A stretch of 64,000 nucleotides of DNA from an uncultured Pseudogracilibacillus sp. (GCA_937974845.1 CALJVC010000053.1:1-64000), one strand, 5' to 3'; shown: positions 10,056 through 20,213, counted from the stretch's first letter. Made by a program: numbers and translations. Notes: generated by a model from the sequence alone, not told the origin.

Positions 10056-10400
10056 TTACATCTTTTCTTGAATACGCGCTGCTCTACCGCTGCGTTTACG
10101 TAAGTAATTCAGCTTCGCACGACGTACTCGACCACGACGAGTCACTTCGATCTTGTCGATTCGTGGTGAGTGTAAAGGGAATGTACGTTCCACACCAACT
10201 CCGTAAGAAATTTTTCTTACTGTAAAGGTTTCATTAATTCCGCCATTTTGGCGCTTAACGACAACTCCTTCAAAAACTTGGATACGTTCACGGTTACCTT
10301 CTACTACCTTGGCATGTACTCGAACCGTGTCTCCTGGACGAAAGTCAGGGTGATCTGTACGTAACTGATCTTTCGTTAAGCTTTCGATTAATTCTTGCAT
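10056..10400 (-). CDS. rplS: 50S ribosomal protein L19
   Basis: Ribosomal protein at the 30S–50S interface. The 114-residue frame begins [14 protein letters not shown] and carries the typical [40 protein letters not shown] and [19 protein letters not shown]. The start is set by GGAGTG upstream of ATG; the frame open from 10430 adds ten residues without support. It has its own promoter after trmD and a strong terminator. Confidence 0.97.
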   Translation of the reverse strand: MQELIESLTKDQLRTDHPDFRPGDTVRVHAKVVEGNRERIQVFEGVVVKRQNGGINETFTVRKISYGVGVERTFPLHSPRIDKIEVTRRGRVRRAKLNYLRKRSGRAARIQEKM

Positions 10401-10486
10401 TTGTTTCACTCCTTCCAAACTAATGCTCATACTTAAAATAAGTAGCGGAACATCGTTTTCGCTTCAACAAATAAAGCACAATTTAT

Positions 10487-10516
10487 AATATAACATAATT
10501 ATCAAGAAATACACAA
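10487..10516 (-). promoter_or_regulatory. probable promoter of rplS
   Basis: On the minus strand TTGTGT is followed after 18 bases by TATATT, in the 135-base gap between trmD and rplS. The leader of about 80 bases shows no hairpin that I can name. Confidence 0.45.
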
Positions 10517-10535
10517 GTGATAATATCGCAATTTA

Positions 10536-11273
10536 CTATTTCGTTTTTTCCCCTTTTATTTCTTTGAGCAGCTCTACTTCTTCTTCGGTCAATATCCTGT
10601 TTTCCAATAAATCAGGCCGTCTTTCTAAGGTACGACGTAAAGATTCTTTCAAGCGCCACCGATCGATATGGGCATGGTGCCCTTCTAAAAGAACGGAAGG
10701 AACCTTCATCCCTCGAAACTCTTCCGGCCGAGTATAATGGGGATGTTCTAGTAAACCAGTTGAAAAAGAGTCCTCTTCTTTAGAAGCCTGGTTTCCTAAA
10801 ACGCCGGGTAGAAGCCGAACGACGCTATCTACGACAACCATTGCACCTATTTCACCACTCGTTAGCACGTAATCACCGATAGATATTTCATCCGTCACTA
10901 TGCTTCGGATTCGTTCATCGTATCCTTCATAATGACCACATATAATAATTAAGTGTTCCTCCTTCGCCAGCTCTTCAGCCTTTCTTTGTGTATAGGCCTC
11001 ACCTTGGGGACACATTAAAAGAATTCTCGGATTCGTCGTTCGTCTTTCTTTTACGTGATCGACTGCATCAAAAATCGGTTGGGGGGTCAAAATCATCCCC
11101 GCCCCACCCCCATAAGGATAATCATCGACTTTTTTATGTTTATTTGTCGAAAACTCACGGAAATTGACTAAGTCATAGGTGAAGTGTTTTCTTTCATTCG
11201 CTCGTTTCAATATAGAACTTTGTAAAACCCCTTCTAACATTTCGGGAAACAATGTTAATATATCAATATGCAT
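10536..11273 (-). CDS. trmD: tRNA (guanine37-N1)-methyltransferase
   Basis: Methylates G37 next to the anticodon with S-adenosylmethionine, which prevents frameshifting. The 245-residue protein shows the SPOUT-class knot: [12 protein letters not shown] at the start, [17 protein letters not shown] near residues 53–69, and [15 protein letters not shown] followed by [13 protein letters not shown]. The start codon overlaps the rimM stop as TAATG, so the two are coupled. Confidence 0.97.
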   Translation of the reverse strand: MHIDILTLFPEMLEGVLQSSILKRANERKHFTYDLVNFREFSTNKHKKVDDYPYGGGAGMILTPQPIFDAVDHVKERRTTNPRILLMCPQGEAYTQRKAEELAKEEHLIIICGHYEGYDERIRSIVTDEISIGDYVLTSGEIGAMVVVDSVVRLLPGVLGNQASKEEDSFSTGLLEHPHYTRPEEFRGMKVPSVLLEGHHAHIDRWRLKESLRRTLERRPDLLENRILTEEEVELLKEIKGEKTK

Positions 11274-11794
11274 TAGTCTAATAACCCTTCCATTACTTCG
11301 ATAACAATTGTCTTTTCTTCGACATTCACTTCCTTAACGACATCGGGAATATAAGGAATTAAATACTCCTTGCCGGTATTGTCCTTAACTACCCATACAT
11401 CATTGGCTCCCGGAGCGAGAATATAATCAACGATACCAATCCTTTCTCCTTCCGTCGTCACTACTTTACAATCGATAATTTCGTGGTAATAAAACTCTCC
11501 TGGCTCTAATGCTGTTTGCTGGCTTTCCTTAATATGTAGTGTAGAGCCTTTTAGCTTTTCTACGGCTTGTAAATCTTCTAATTCCTCAAAGGCCAACAAG
11601 CGAAATTGTTTGTGTCTGCGAGATTTGGCAATCGTTAGCTCTCTATACTCTCCTGTACTTTCCTGTAGATAGACCGTTGATCCGGGAGAAAAACGTTCAT
11701 CAAAATCCGAAATCTGCCGTACACGGACTTCACCTTTTACACCATGGGTATTCACGATTTCACCGATTAAGAACATTCTTTCTTTTTCCAACAT
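11273..11794 (-). CDS. rimM: 16S rRNA processing protein RimM
   Basis: Assembly factor for the 30S head domain that binds S19. The N-terminal RimM barrel is seen in [19 protein letters not shown] and the C-terminal PRC-barrel in [23 protein letters not shown] and [14 protein letters not shown]. The 173-residue length is normal. The start is uncertain: AGGA lies only three bases before the first ATG, the next codon TTG is better spaced, and an ATG six codons on matches the family start. In B. subtilis ylqD sits between rimM and khpA; here there is only a 134-base gap. Confidence 0.94.
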   Translation of the reverse strand: MLEKERMFLIGEIVNTHGVKGEVRVRQISDFDERFSPGSTVYLQESTGEYRELTIAKSRRHKQFRLLAFEELEDLQAVEKLKGSTLHIKESQQTALEPGEFYYHEIIDCKVVTTEGERIGIVDYILAPGANDVWVVKDNTGKEYLIPYIPDVVKEVNVEEKTIVIEVMEGLLD

Positions 11795-11890
11795 GCTTCC
11801 TCACATCTTTATATCGTATTTACTTACAAGCTGACTTCGCTTCTATGGGTGATATAGCCTGGAATCTTCATCAATAGCTTTCGATAAAAA

Positions 11891-11920
11891 AAGACTGAAT
11901 CATCGTCTTGAATCAGTCTT
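11891..11920 (-). terminator. terminator after khpA
   Basis: The stem AAGACTGA/TCAGTCTT is followed on the minus strand by seven T. It closes the unit that runs from smc or ftsY through ffh, rpsP and khpA, and separates it from rimM. Confidence 0.75.
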
Positions 11921-11928
11921 CTTTTTCC

Positions 11929-12156
11929 TTACATGATGTCTAAGTATACCCTTTTTTTCTCTTCTGTATTAGCGGAATACACAACGGTACGAATGGCATT
12001 TGCGATGCGTCCGTTCTTTCCGATTACTTTTCCGACATCCGCTTCATTGACCGTCAAATGGTAGACAACCTTGCGTGCTTCTTCACGGCGGTCGACCTTA
12101 ATATCTTCTGGATGGTCGACAAGAGGTCTCACAATTGCTTCAATTAATTGTTTCAT
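11929..12156 (-). CDS. khpA: KH-domain RNA-binding protein KhpA (YlqC)
   Basis: Small RNA-binding protein that in related bacteria pairs with the Jag/KhpB protein and affects cell size. The 75 residues are almost entirely one KH domain, with the diagnostic loop VGKVIGKNGRIANAIRTVV at about 42–60. It lies 15 bases after rpsP and is the last gene before a terminator. Confidence 0.93.
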   Translation of the reverse strand: MKQLIEAIVRPLVDHPEDIKVDRREEARKVVYHLTVNEADVGKVIGKNGRIANAIRTVVYSANTEEKKRVYLDIM

Positions 12157-12171
12157 AGAACCTCACTTCTT

Positions 12172-12444
12172 TTACTTTTTGTTTTTAAGCTCATGAAACT
12201 TCTCCATAATCCCTTGGCTTGAAAAGAGATTACGAACAGTATCGCTAGGTTGTGCACCCTTGGACATCCAGTCTAATGCTTTTTCTTCATCGATCTTTAA
12301 AGTGACTGGTTCTGTCTGTGGGTTATAGATTCCTACTTGTTCGATGGAACGTCCATCTCTTGGTGAACGGGAATCCGCTACTACAATACGGTAATGAGGG
12401 TTTTTCTTAGAACCCATTCTCTTTAAACGAATTTTTACTGCCAT
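12172..12444 (-). CDS. rpsP: 30S ribosomal protein S16
   Basis: Ribosomal protein of the 30S body. The 90-residue protein begins [20 protein letters not shown] and has [20 protein letters not shown], both typical of S16. AGGAGGTGGATG lies upstream of the ATG. It sits between ffh and khpA as in other Bacillaceae. Confidence 0.97.
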   Translation of the reverse strand: MAVKIRLKRMGSKKNPHYRIVVADSRSPRDGRSIEQVGIYNPQTEPVTLKIDEEKALDWMSKGAQPSDTVRNLFSSQGIMEKFHELKNKK

Positions 12445-12525
12445 CGTTCATCCACCTCCTAAATTCTACTACAATTTATCCTACCATGCTTTTTGCACCG
12501 TGTAAAGTAAAAATACATGACAGGT

Positions 12526-13875
12526 TTACATAAATGGAAACGGGAAGCCACCTCGCCCACGTTTTTTTCCTTTTTGCATATTTGTCATCTGCTTCATCAT
12601 TTTTTTCATTTCATTAAATTGTTTTAATAGACGGTTAACCTGGGATACATTCGTTCCTGATCCTTTGGCAACCCGTTGTTTACGACTCTTATTCATAATC
12701 GAAGGGTTTTGCCTTTCCTCAATCGTCATCGACTGAATAATGGCTTCAATTTGTGCAATTTGCTTTTCATCCACTTGGACATTTTTCATTCCGCGCATTT
12801 TATTAGCACCTGGAATCATATTAATGAGTTCATCTAGGGGACCCATTTTCTTGACTTGGTCCATCTGTTCGAGAAAGTCCTCTAGCGTGAAGGACATGGT
12901 ACGCATCTTTTCTTCCATTTCCTTCGCTTTTTTCTCATCGATAGTGGACTGGGCCTTTTCAATTAGGGTGAGTACATCTCCCATACCGAGGATTCTCGAA
13001 GCCATTCGATCCGGGTGGAATTCTTCTAATTCATCCATTTTTTCTCCCATACCGACAAACTTGATTGGCTTACCGGTTACCGCCTTAATCGATAAGGCTG
13101 CCCCGCCTCGTGTATCTCCATCTAATTTCGTTAAGATTAATCCCGTGACATCTAAATGTTCATCAAATTGTTCCGCTACATTTACAGCATCCTGACCGGT
13201 CATCGCATCGACAACGAGAAAAATCTCATCGGGATTAGCTACTTCCTTAATTTCTTTTAATTCATCCATTAATTCGTCGTCAATGTGAAGGCGTCCAGCA
13301 GTATCAATAAGCACGTAATCGTGATGGTATTCTTTCGCATATTCCAAAGCTTTTTTCGTAATTTCTACTGGATCTGCTTCTGTTCCCATTTCAAAGACAG
13401 GAAGGTCTAACTGCTTACCAATTGTTTGTAATTGTTGAATCGCTGCCGGACGATAAACGTCACAGGCGACGAGTAATGGTTTTCGATTGTATTGCTTTCG
13501 CAGTAAGTTTGCTAACTTCCCGGTCGTCGTCGTCTTACCAGCCCCTTGGAGACCGGACATTAAAATAACGGTTGGTGGACGATCGCTTACAGCTATTTTA
13601 CTCTGGCTTCCCCCCATCAACTCCGTTAATTCTTCTTGGACGATTTTAATTACTTGTTGCCCAGGCGTTAGGCTTTCCATTACTTCTTGACCTACTGCCC
13701 GCTCTTTTATATCCTTAATAAACTCTCGAACGACTTTAAAGTTAACGTCCGCTTCTAACAAGGCTAAGCGGACTTCTCGAGCCATTTCATTAACGTCGCG
13801 TTCGCTTACTTTACCTTTACCTGTAATCTTTTTTATCGTTTCTTGCAAACGACTGGATAAACCTTCAAAGGCCAT
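12526..13875 (-). CDS. ffh: signal recognition particle protein Ffh
   Basis: The SRP54 GTPase that binds signal sequences and 4.5S/scRNA and docks with FtsY. The N and G domains hold the P-loop GLQGAGKTTTTGKLA near 107–121, DTAGRLHIDDELM, the TKLDGDTRGGAALS motif and GMGEKMDELEEFHPDRMASR. The Met-rich M domain follows from about residue 300 and ends in a basic, Gly-rich tail. The 449 residues match the family. It is next to ylxM and ftsY. Confidence 0.97.
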   Translation of the reverse strand: MAFEGLSSRLQETIKKITGKGKVSERDVNEMAREVRLALLEADVNFKVVREFIKDIKERAVGQEVMESLTPGQQVIKIVQEELTELMGGSQSKIAVSDRPPTVILMSGLQGAGKTTTTGKLANLLRKQYNRKPLLVACDVYRPAAIQQLQTIGKQLDLPVFEMGTEADPVEITKKALEYAKEYHHDYVLIDTAGRLHIDDELMDELKEIKEVANPDEIFLVVDAMTGQDAVNVAEQFDEHLDVTGLILTKLDGDTRGGAALSIKAVTGKPIKFVGMGEKMDELEEFHPDRMASRILGMGDVLTLIEKAQSTIDEKKAKEMEEKMRTMSFTLEDFLEQMDQVKKMGPLDELINMIPGANKMRGMKNVQVDEKQIAQIEAIIQSMTIEERQNPSIMNKSRKQRVAKGSGTNVSQVNRLLKQFNEMKKMMKQMTNMQKGKKRGRGGFPFPFM

Positions 13876-13895
13876 CGTCGAACTCCTTTCTTCCT

Positions 13896-14228
13896 CTAGT
13901 CTAGTTTCCGCAACTCGTCAAATAAGTTACGAACCTCTTCTTTGAGGCATTGGTTTTCTTCTAAAACTTGTATGAGCTGATTTATTTTTTCTTCCCGGCG
14001 TTGAAACTTTTCATAAAGTCTAAGTTTCTTTTCATACATTTCTAAATGTTGTTCCGTACGTCTTATTGTATCATGAACTGCCTGTCGGGACACTTGATGA
14101 TAATCAGCAATTTCTTTGAGGGAGTAATCTTCGCGATAGTATAACTCCATATACTCCATCTGCTTTTTCGTTAGCAATTGGTGATAAAAGTCATACAACA
14201 TATTTAAGCGCGTAGTTTTTTCCAGCAT
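13896..14228 (-). CDS. ylxM: helix-turn-helix protein YlxM (UPF0122)
   Basis: A 110-residue protein of the YlxM family, thought to assist the SRP pathway. The N-terminal half is a sigma-70-region-4-like helix-turn-helix: [20 protein letters not shown] and [20 protein letters not shown]. The C-terminal half is a Lys/Glu-rich helix likely to form a coiled coil. I start at the second ATG, eight bases after GAGGA and just past the ftsY stop; the first ATG at 14237 overlaps ftsY and has no room for a ribosome site. Confidence 0.92.
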   Translation of the reverse strand: MLEKTTRLNMLYDFYHQLLTKKQMEYMELYYREDYSLKEIADYHQVSRQAVHDTIRRTEQHLEMYEKKLRLYEKFQRREEKINQLIQVLEENQCLKEEVRNLFDELRKLD

Positions 14229-14229
14229 A

Positions 14230-15225
14230 CTAGTCATCCTCTTGCTCTACTAAATCAGCAAAGAGACCATAGACAAAAGCGTGGGCATCGAAGCCTTGTA
14301 AATCATCGACACCTTCACCAAAACCGACTAATTTTACCGGAAGACCCATTTCATTTTTTATCGCTAACACAATACCACCTTTAGCAGTACCATCTAATTT
14401 AGTGAGGACAATTCCAGAAACATCCGTCACTTCCGAAAAGGTTTTTGCCTGGCTTAAAGCGTTTTGCCCCGTGGTTGCATCTAAAACGAGTAACACTTCG
14501 TGTGGAGCTTCAGGAATTTCTCTCTTAATTACCCGTTGAATTTTTTCTAGTTCATTCATCAAGTTTACCTTATTTTGTAATCGACCAGCCGTATCACAAA
14601 TTAAAACATCGACATCGCGGGATTTAGCCGCTTTAATTCCGTCGAAAATAACAGCTGCAGGGTCGCTTCCTTCCGATTGTTTAATTACTTCTACTTGCGC
14701 TCGTTTTCCCCATTCTTCTAATTGTTCAATTGCCCCTGCACGGAAGGTATCCCCGGCTGCTAACATTACTTCTTTTCCCTCAGCCTTTAATTTAGCAGCT
14801 AACTTCCCGATGGAAGTTGTTTTACCGACACCATTAACACCGACGACTAAAATGACGTTCAAACGACCGTCTTCAAGATTTAAAGCTGAAATCGACTCAT
14901 CTTCATCACCATAATAAATTTCAACTAACTTTTCCGAGATTACTTCATTCATTTCAGCTGGATCTTTAATATTTTTTCGTTGAACTTCAAACTTCAAGTC
15001 ATCGACCAAATCCATGACCGTCGTCACACCAACATCAGCCATAATCAATAGTTCTTCTAATTCTTCGAAAAACTCTTCATCCACTTGCCTATACCGAGCA
15101 AACATATCATTAAGCTTCTCGGTAAAGCTTTGTCTCGTTTTATTCATCCCTTTTTTATACGTCGTAGTTTTTTCTTGTTCCTCTTCTTTCATAAACTTCT
15201 TTTTTAAACGATTAAAAAACCCCAT
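14230..15225 (-). CDS. ftsY: signal recognition particle receptor FtsY
   Basis: SRP receptor GTPase that delivers ribosome–nascent chain complexes to the membrane. The 331-residue protein has a short, highly charged N-terminal region ([19 protein letters not shown]) instead of the long acidic A domain of proteobacteria, then the N and G domains. These hold the P-loop [15 protein letters not shown] near 133–147, [27 protein letters not shown] and [14 protein letters not shown]. It lies 15 bases after smc. Confidence 0.97.
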   Translation of the reverse strand: MGFFNRLKKKFMKEEEQEKTTTYKKGMNKTRQSFTEKLNDMFARYRQVDEEFFEELEELLIMADVGVTTVMDLVDDLKFEVQRKNIKDPAEMNEVISEKLVEIYYGDEDESISALNLEDGRLNVILVVGVNGVGKTTSIGKLAAKLKAEGKEVMLAAGDTFRAGAIEQLEEWGKRAQVEVIKQSEGSDPAAVIFDGIKAAKSRDVDVLICDTAGRLQNKVNLMNELEKIQRVIKREIPEAPHEVLLVLDATTGQNALSQAKTFSEVTDVSGIVLTKLDGTAKGGIVLAIKNEMGLPVKLVGFGEGVDDLQGFDAHAFVYGLFADLVEQEDD

Positions 15226-15240
15226 CGTAATCTTTCCTTT

Positions 15241-18200
15241 CTAACTTGATTGTACTAAATCATCGGCTTCTTCTAAACGGACGGAAACAAAGCGGGAAAC
15301 CCCTGATTCCTGCATCGTCACTCCGTATAGAGCATCGGCCTTTTCCATCGTTCCTTTACGGTGACTAATAACGACAAACTGACTTTCTTCACTAAATCTT
15401 TTTAAGTAGGATGCGAACCGATCCACATTCGCCTCATCTAAGGCGGCATCGACTTCGTCCAAAATCACAAAAGGAACTGAGCGAGCACGTAAAATAGCAA
15501 ACAATAAAGCAATCGCTGTTAACGCCCGTTCGCCACCTGATAGGAGCTCTAATGTTTTTAACTTTTTCCCCGGTGGACGGGCGACAATATCGATTCCGGT
15601 TTCTAAATAATTATCCGGATTAGTTAGAACTAATTCGGCATGGCCACCACCGAAAAGTTGCGAAAAGACTTCCGTAAAGGCTTCTTGGATACTTTCAAAG
15701 GTCCTTTTAAAGCGAGTAATCATCTCTTTATCCATTCGTTCTATCGCTCCATATAAAGTATCCTTTGCCTCTAATAAATCTTCGCGTTGACGATTTAAAA
15801 AACTCTCCCTTTCTTTTAAGCGTTCGTACTCTTCAATAGCTCCTAAATTAACCGTACCTAAAGCACGAATCTTTTGCCGGAGATGCTGGACCTTTTTCTC
15901 TTGGGCCTCGATATCTTCTACTTTCGGATAAGTTTTTTCCGCTTTTTCAAAAGTAATCGTATATCGTTCTTGTAAAGTTTGTAGACGGTTTTCTAATTGG
16001 ACATCGAGACGGCCGGCCTCTACTTCTTTATCCTGGAGGACTTGTTTTGCTTCATTCAATATTTTACGCCTTCCATCTAACTCACGATTACCATCTTCAA
16101 TTGCCTGTAAGGAGGACTTTCTCTTCTCTTGTAAGTCTGTAATTTCCCTTTGAATCGAAACCCTTTTATCTCGATAGTTTTGCAAAGTCGCCTCGATTTC
16201 TTCTATATGTTCCATTTGCTCTTCTACTTTTGCAATCTCTTTTAATTGTTCGGTAATCTCTCGGAATTTTTCTTGTAGACGACTTTTTTCCTCAGCAAGT
16301 CCGTGAAGGGTTTCTTCAAAATATTTTGCTCTTTCTTGTTGTTCCGTACGCTTTATCTGCAACTCATGGAGACGCTTTTCATTTTTCGTCTTATTTTCGA
16401 GTAGCTTTTCTCTTTCTTCCGTCATCGATTCGATTCGTTGTTTCGTTCCATCTATCTGTTCGGTTAAAGATGTTAAGCGCTGGGTATTTTCTTTCAAACC
16501 TTCCTTTACTCGAACCGCTTCCTCTTCATATTCCTGCTCTTGATAAGCAAAGCCCGTTAACTGGCCTTGAAGGGACTCTAAAGTAAAGTCAAGCTGTTGA
16601 ACCTGTCTAGTCAGCGCTTCACACTCCCTTTCCAAACTTTCTAAGGAAGAAGTGAGTTGTTCGACTTCCTGACGTCCTTGTAAAAGTTGTCCTTCCCGCC
16701 CTTCTTTTTCCCTTAGTCCTTTACTTAAAGCTTGTTCAATTTGAGTAATTCGTTCCTTTAGCTGTTGCCATTCCCTTTCCCGACTAAAAAGAGACCCTTG
16801 CCGTTTTCGTTGGGCTCCGCCGGAAATCGATCCTCCTGGAAAAACAACATCCCCTTCTAAAGTTACAATCCGGTAACGGCGATTCGTTTTGGCTGCTATT
16901 TGGTTAGCAGTAATCAAGTTCTCTGTTACGATTACATTCCCCATCAAATGGTCGACTACTTTCCGGTACCCCGGTTCAACATCAACTAAGTCGTTCGCTA
17001 TTCCAATAAAACCAGGCTCTCGGGAAACAAGCTGCTGCACTTGCGCCGGTAAGGTCCTCGGTATAATAGACTTAAGAGGAAGAAAAGTCGCCCGTCCTTT
17101 ATTCTCCCGTTTTAACCAAGCGATAACTTGCCTTGCCGTCGCATCATCTGGAACAACGACAAACTGTGCCTGTTGACCTAAAATGGTATCTATGGCTTGA
17201 ATAAAGCGTTCCGGCACTTCGATTAAATCGATTACGGGACCGATTACACCGTTCAATTCTCCCCGTTGCTTTGCCTGTAAAATTTCCTTAACTCCGTAGG
17301 CAAAGCCTTGGAAGTTCATTTTCATTTCTTCTAAAACCTCTTGACGGGAACGATACTTCGTCCTTTGTTCCTGTAAGCGATAGAGCTCCGCTTGCATACG
17401 AGCAAGCCTTTCTTCTTCTTCTAATAGCTTTCCTTCTATTTCGGATTTTCGATTCTTATATTCAGATACTTGAGCGGCCTTTTTTCGCAGCTCCTCGTGC
17501 AAGCTTTCGCTTTTTTCTTTCAAGGCATCGAATTCGCTTTGATACGTATCCTTTCTTTCCTTTTCTGAATGCAAACGAGCATCGATTCGACGGAGCCGTT
17601 CCGTTAAGGCACGGTTTTCATTATGTAGTACTGCTTGTTCATTTAAATACTCAATCAAGTCGCTCTTTAAGCTTTCTATTTGTTCTACTAATTGATCTTG
17701 TCGACTATATAAACTGCTTTCTACTTCTCTTATTTCTTCCTGAAGACTAGTTAAAACTAGTTGAGTATGCTTCACTTGGTGGGATTCTTTCTTTATTCGT
17801 TCCTCTAAAGCTTCCAAGGCACGAAGTAGGCTAGCTTTTTCCGCTGTTAAGGTCTGCTTATTTTCTTCTCTATGCTTTGTTTGCTCGAGGTGGAGTTGGC
17901 GCTTTGCTTCCGTTTGTTCAACTTTTTCTGTAATATCGACTAAACGGGCATGGAGGGATTGGATCTTCGACTCTAAAGCCTCTACCTCTTCTCTACGCTG
18001 TAAAAGACGGGCTTCAAAGGCTTGGACTTCTGTTTCTTCCTCTAATAATTTCATTGAGTCGCGGTCAATTTCCTCTAACAGGGCTTGCCATCGAATATAA
18101 AGTTGTGATATTTCTGTAACAAAAAGTGATATTTCCTTCTCTGCTAGTTCTTTTTCTAAATCTTGATACCGTTTCGCCACCTCAGCTTGGGCTTTTAAAG

Positions 18201-18810
18201 GTTCGATCTGTTGGGAGATTTCGTGGATAATATCCTCTACTCTCGAAAGGTTGTCCTCCGTTTCTTGTAATTTATAGGTTGCCTCTTCCTTACGACGTTT
18301 GTAGCGCATCACCCCGGCAGCCTCTTCAAACACTGCTCGGCGTTCCTCAGCCTTTGAACTTAAAATTTCATCAATTTTCCCTTGACCTACAATCGAAAAG
18401 GATTCCCGACCTAAGCCGGTATCTGTAAATAAATCAACGATATCTTTAAGACGGCACGGTTGCTTGTTAATGAGAAACTCACTTTCTCCAGAACGATAGA
18501 CCCGGCGGGTTACTTTAACTTCTTGATATTCAATGGGTAACTGTCCTGCCTCATTATTTAAAACTAAAGAAACTTCCGCAAAGTTTAAAGGATTTCGCGT
18601 CTCACTTCCTTGGAAAATCACATCCTCCATTCGTTTCCCCCGTAAGGCCCGGGCAGACTGCTCCCCTAAAACCCAACGGATGGCGTCGATGACATTACTT
18701 TTCCCACTACCATTTGGTCCGACAATCGTCGTTATACCCGGAACGAACTCGATTGTAATTCGTTCTGCAAAGGATTTGAAGCCAATCGTCTCTAGACGTT
18801 TTAAAAACAT
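15241..18810 (-). CDS. smc: chromosome segregation ATPase SMC
   Basis: Condensin ATPase that compacts and separates chromosomes with ScpA and ScpB. Walker A is at VGPNGSGKSNVIDAI (30–44). Two long coiled-coil arms flank a hinge (about 510–680, including GVIGPVIDLIEVPE and FPGGSISGGAQRKRQGS). The C-terminal head has the ABC signature LLSGGERALTAIALLFAIL and Walker B FVILDEVDAALDEANV. I start at MFLKRLETIGFKSF, seven bases after AGGAG, giving 1189 residues; the ATG at 18825 would add five residues unlike the family. The gene upstream is not rnc directly, because a plus-strand DUF1128 gene lies between. Confidence 0.97.
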   Translation of the reverse strand: MFLKRLETIGFKSFAERITIEFVPGITTIVGPNGSGKSNVIDAIRWVLGEQSARALRGKRMEDVIFQGSETRNPLNFAEVSLVLNNEAGQLPIEYQEVKVTRRVYRSGESEFLINKQPCRLKDIVDLFTDTGLGRESFSIVGQGKIDEILSSKAEERRAVFEEAAGVMRYKRRKEEATYKLQETEDNLSRVEDIIHEISQQIEPLKAQAEVAKRYQDLEKELAEKEISLFVTEISQLYIRWQALLEEIDRDSMKLLEEETEVQAFEARLLQRREEVEALESKIQSLHARLVDITEKVEQTEAKRQLHLEQTKHREENKQTLTAEKASLLRALEALEERIKKESHQVKHTQLVLTSLQEEIREVESSLYSRQDQLVEQIESLKSDLIEYLNEQAVLHNENRALTERLRRIDARLHSEKERKDTYQSEFDALKEKSESLHEELRKKAAQVSEYKNRKSEIEGKLLEEEERLARMQAELYRLQEQRTKYRSRQEVLEEMKMNFQGFAYGVKEILQAKQRGELNGVIGPVIDLIEVPERFIQAIDTILGQQAQFVVVPDDATARQVIAWLKRENKGRATFLPLKSIIPRTLPAQVQQLVSREPGFIGIANDLVDVEPGYRKVVDHLMGNVIVTENLITANQIAAKTNRRYRIVTLEGDVVFPGGSISGGAQRKRQGSLFSREREWQQLKERITQIEQALSKGLREKEGREGQLLQGRQEVEQLTSSLESLERECEALTRQVQQLDFTLESLQGQLTGFAYQEQEYEEEAVRVKEGLKENTQRLTSLTEQIDGTKQRIESMTEEREKLLENKTKNEKRLHELQIKRTEQQERAKYFEETLHGLAEEKSRLQEKFREITEQLKEIAKVEEQMEHIEEIEATLQNYRDKRVSIQREITDLQEKRKSSLQAIEDGNRELDGRRKILNEAKQVLQDKEVEAGRLDVQLENRLQTLQERYTITFEKAEKTYPKVEDIEAQEKKVQHLRQKIRALGTVNLGAIEEYERLKERESFLNRQREDLLEAKDTLYGAIERMDKEMITRFKRTFESIQEAFTEVFSQLFGGGHAELVLTNPDNYLETGIDIVARPPGKKLKTLELLSGGERALTAIALLFAILRARSVPFVILDEVDAALDEANVDRFASYLKRFSEESQFVVISHRKGTMEKADALYGVTMQESGVSRFVSVRLEEADDLVQSS

Positions 18811-18862
18811 ATCCAATCTCCTCACAACGATAATTTTTGAAAAGATCTTGCAACCATATTAG

Positions 18863-18891
18863 TTGTTATTGCACGGAATTCATTGTACACT
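18863..18891 (+). promoter_or_regulatory. probable promoter of the DUF1128 gene
   Basis: On the plus strand TTGTTA is followed after 17 bases by TACACT, about 40 bases upstream of the DUF1128 start codon. It gives this single inverted gene its own promoter. Confidence 0.5.
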
Positions 18892-18932
18892 ACATGCTAA
18901 ATGATTGAGATTTTATTTAGAAAAGTGGGGTG

Positions 18933-19163
18933 ATGACAATCGATTTAAATATAGCATCGAAAGAAAACTTAAAACATATATTAGATCAATTAGCGACAAA
19001 ACTCGGTGTGGCAAATCGTATCCTATTTGACGAAAAGTTTTATCGCCTTGAACAATATCACGACTTAAAATTTTTACATGACCATTTACAAGAAACCGAG
19101 CGTCTAAGTCCAGCAGAAATTCAAGCCTTCGTAGATGAATTACGTTCCATACGAGATAAGTAA
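18933..19163 (+). CDS. DUF1128/UPF0435 family protein (YfkK-like)
   Basis: A 76-residue soluble protein of unknown function. It matches my memory of the UPF0435 (DUF1128, B. subtilis YfkK) family: an N-terminal helix ENLKHILDQLATKLGVANR, a middle FDEKFYRLEQYHDLKFLHDHL and an end LSPAEIQAFVDELRSIR, all in the family's order and spacing. GTGGGGTG is close upstream of the ATG; a GTG one codon earlier is also possible. It is on the plus strand, back-to-back with smc and convergent with rnc, whose stop lies only four bases away. In B. subtilis no such gene breaks the rnc–smc pair. Confidence 0.8.
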   Translation: MTIDLNIASKENLKHILDQLATKLGVANRILFDEKFYRLEQYHDLKFLHDHLQETERLSPAEIQAFVDELRSIRDK

Positions 19164-19166
19164 ACC

Positions 19167-19874
19167 TCAGTCTTCATTAGAGGACTTATATTCCTCGATG
19201 ATTTGCAAGTATAGTTCACGAGCTGCTTTTTGCTCAGCTTCTTTTTTCGTTTTTCCTTGACCGGTGGCCCGTTTAGATGGACCGAGCCTTACCTCAGCAA
19301 TGAATTGTTTATCGTGGGACGGACCAAATTCTCGAATGATTTGATAAGTTAAAGTTTCTTTCATTTTATCTTGGGTGAACTCCTGTAATGCGGTCTTATA
19401 ATCCATCCTATGTAAAAGAACATCATTCGTAATGAAAGGAAAGACACTCCGTTCTAAAAACGTTCGGCTCGCCTCGAGGCCACCATCTAAATATATAGCC
19501 CCTAGAAAGGCTTCGAAAACGTCCGCTAATAAGGCTTGACGTTTCCTACCCCCGGTTAATTCTTCTCCCTTTCCCAGGAGGATGAACTCGTCTAAACCTA
19601 AATTGGTAGCAAAGTGATAAAGAGATGTTTCACAAACAATATTTGCACGATACTTCGTCAATTCCCCTTCTGATAAATGTTGAAATCGATCATACAAATA
19701 ATGAGAAACTAACAGTTCCAAGACAGCATCGCCTAAAAATTCTAACCTTTCATTATCTTCAAGGTGCTGTTTATGATGTTCGTTTACATAAGATGAATGG
19801 GTAAAAGCCTGCATCAATAATTCTTTATCTTTAAAAGTTACCCCGTACTTTTCCTCTATTTTTGAAACCTTCAT
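19167..19874 (-). CDS. rnc: ribonuclease III
   Basis: Cuts double-stranded RNA during rRNA and mRNA processing. The 235-residue protein has the signature NERLEFLGDAVLELL at 41–55 and the second metal-binding region ADVFEAFLGAIYLDGG. A C-terminal double-stranded RNA-binding domain follows (FTQDKMKETLTYQIIREFGP to GKTKKEAEQKAARELY). AAGGAAGG lies about ten bases before the ATG. The acpP terminator sits just upstream, so rnc needs its own promoter or readthrough. Confidence 0.96.
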   Translation of the reverse strand: MKVSKIEEKYGVTFKDKELLMQAFTHSSYVNEHHKQHLEDNERLEFLGDAVLELLVSHYLYDRFQHLSEGELTKYRANIVCETSLYHFATNLGLDEFILLGKGEELTGGRKRQALLADVFEAFLGAIYLDGGLEASRTFLERSVFPFITNDVLLHRMDYKTALQEFTQDKMKETLTYQIIREFGPSHDKQFIAEVRLGPSKRATGQGKTKKEAEQKAARELYLQIIEEYKSSNED

Positions 19875-19903
19875 CTAAATATACCTTCCTTAATTAAAAT
19901 GAA

Positions 19904-19926
19904 AAGCCCCGCGCTAAGCGAGACTT
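19904..19926 (-). terminator. terminator of the fab–acpP operon
   Basis: A 9-base stem (AAGTCTCGC with GCGGGGCTT, two G·T pairs) is followed on the minus strand by TTCATTTT. It lies about 55 bases after the acpP stop and before rnc. Confidence 0.65.
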
Positions 19927-19979
19927 GTAAAAAGTGTCGTTACAATTTTAGATTATGTACACGACGAGCGTGTCCATAG

Positions 19980-20213
19980 TTACTGGTTCTCCTCGATATA
20001 CTTAACAGCATCTCCTACAGTTGCAATCTTTTCAGCTTCTTCATCAGAAATTTCGAGGTCGAACTCATCTTCAAGTTCCATAACGAGTTCAACAACATCT
20101 AATGAATCCGCCTCTAAATCATCACGGAAGGATGCTTCTAAAGTAACTTTGTCCTCTTCCACATCTAACTGCTCCACGATGATTTCTTTTACTCTTTCAA
20201 ATACGTCTGACAT
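19980..20213 (-). CDS. acpP: acyl carrier protein
   Basis: Carries growing fatty acyl chains on a 4'-phosphopantetheine arm. The 77-residue, very acidic protein has the attachment site in [19 protein letters not shown] with the modified Ser at 37. The start is the ATG eight bases after AAAGGGGG; an in-frame GTG three codons earlier overlaps that site. It is the last gene of the fapR–plsX–fabD–fabG–acpP cluster. Confidence 0.97.
   Translation of the reverse strand: MSDVFERVKEIIVEQLDVEEDKVTLEASFRDDLEADSLDVVELVMELEDEFDLEISDEEAEKIATVGDAVKYIEENQ

Noticed and set aside
12740..13195. 151-residue plus-strand frame opposite ffh
   Set aside because: It is antisense to the conserved Ffh G and M domains, with composition typical of a shadow frame.
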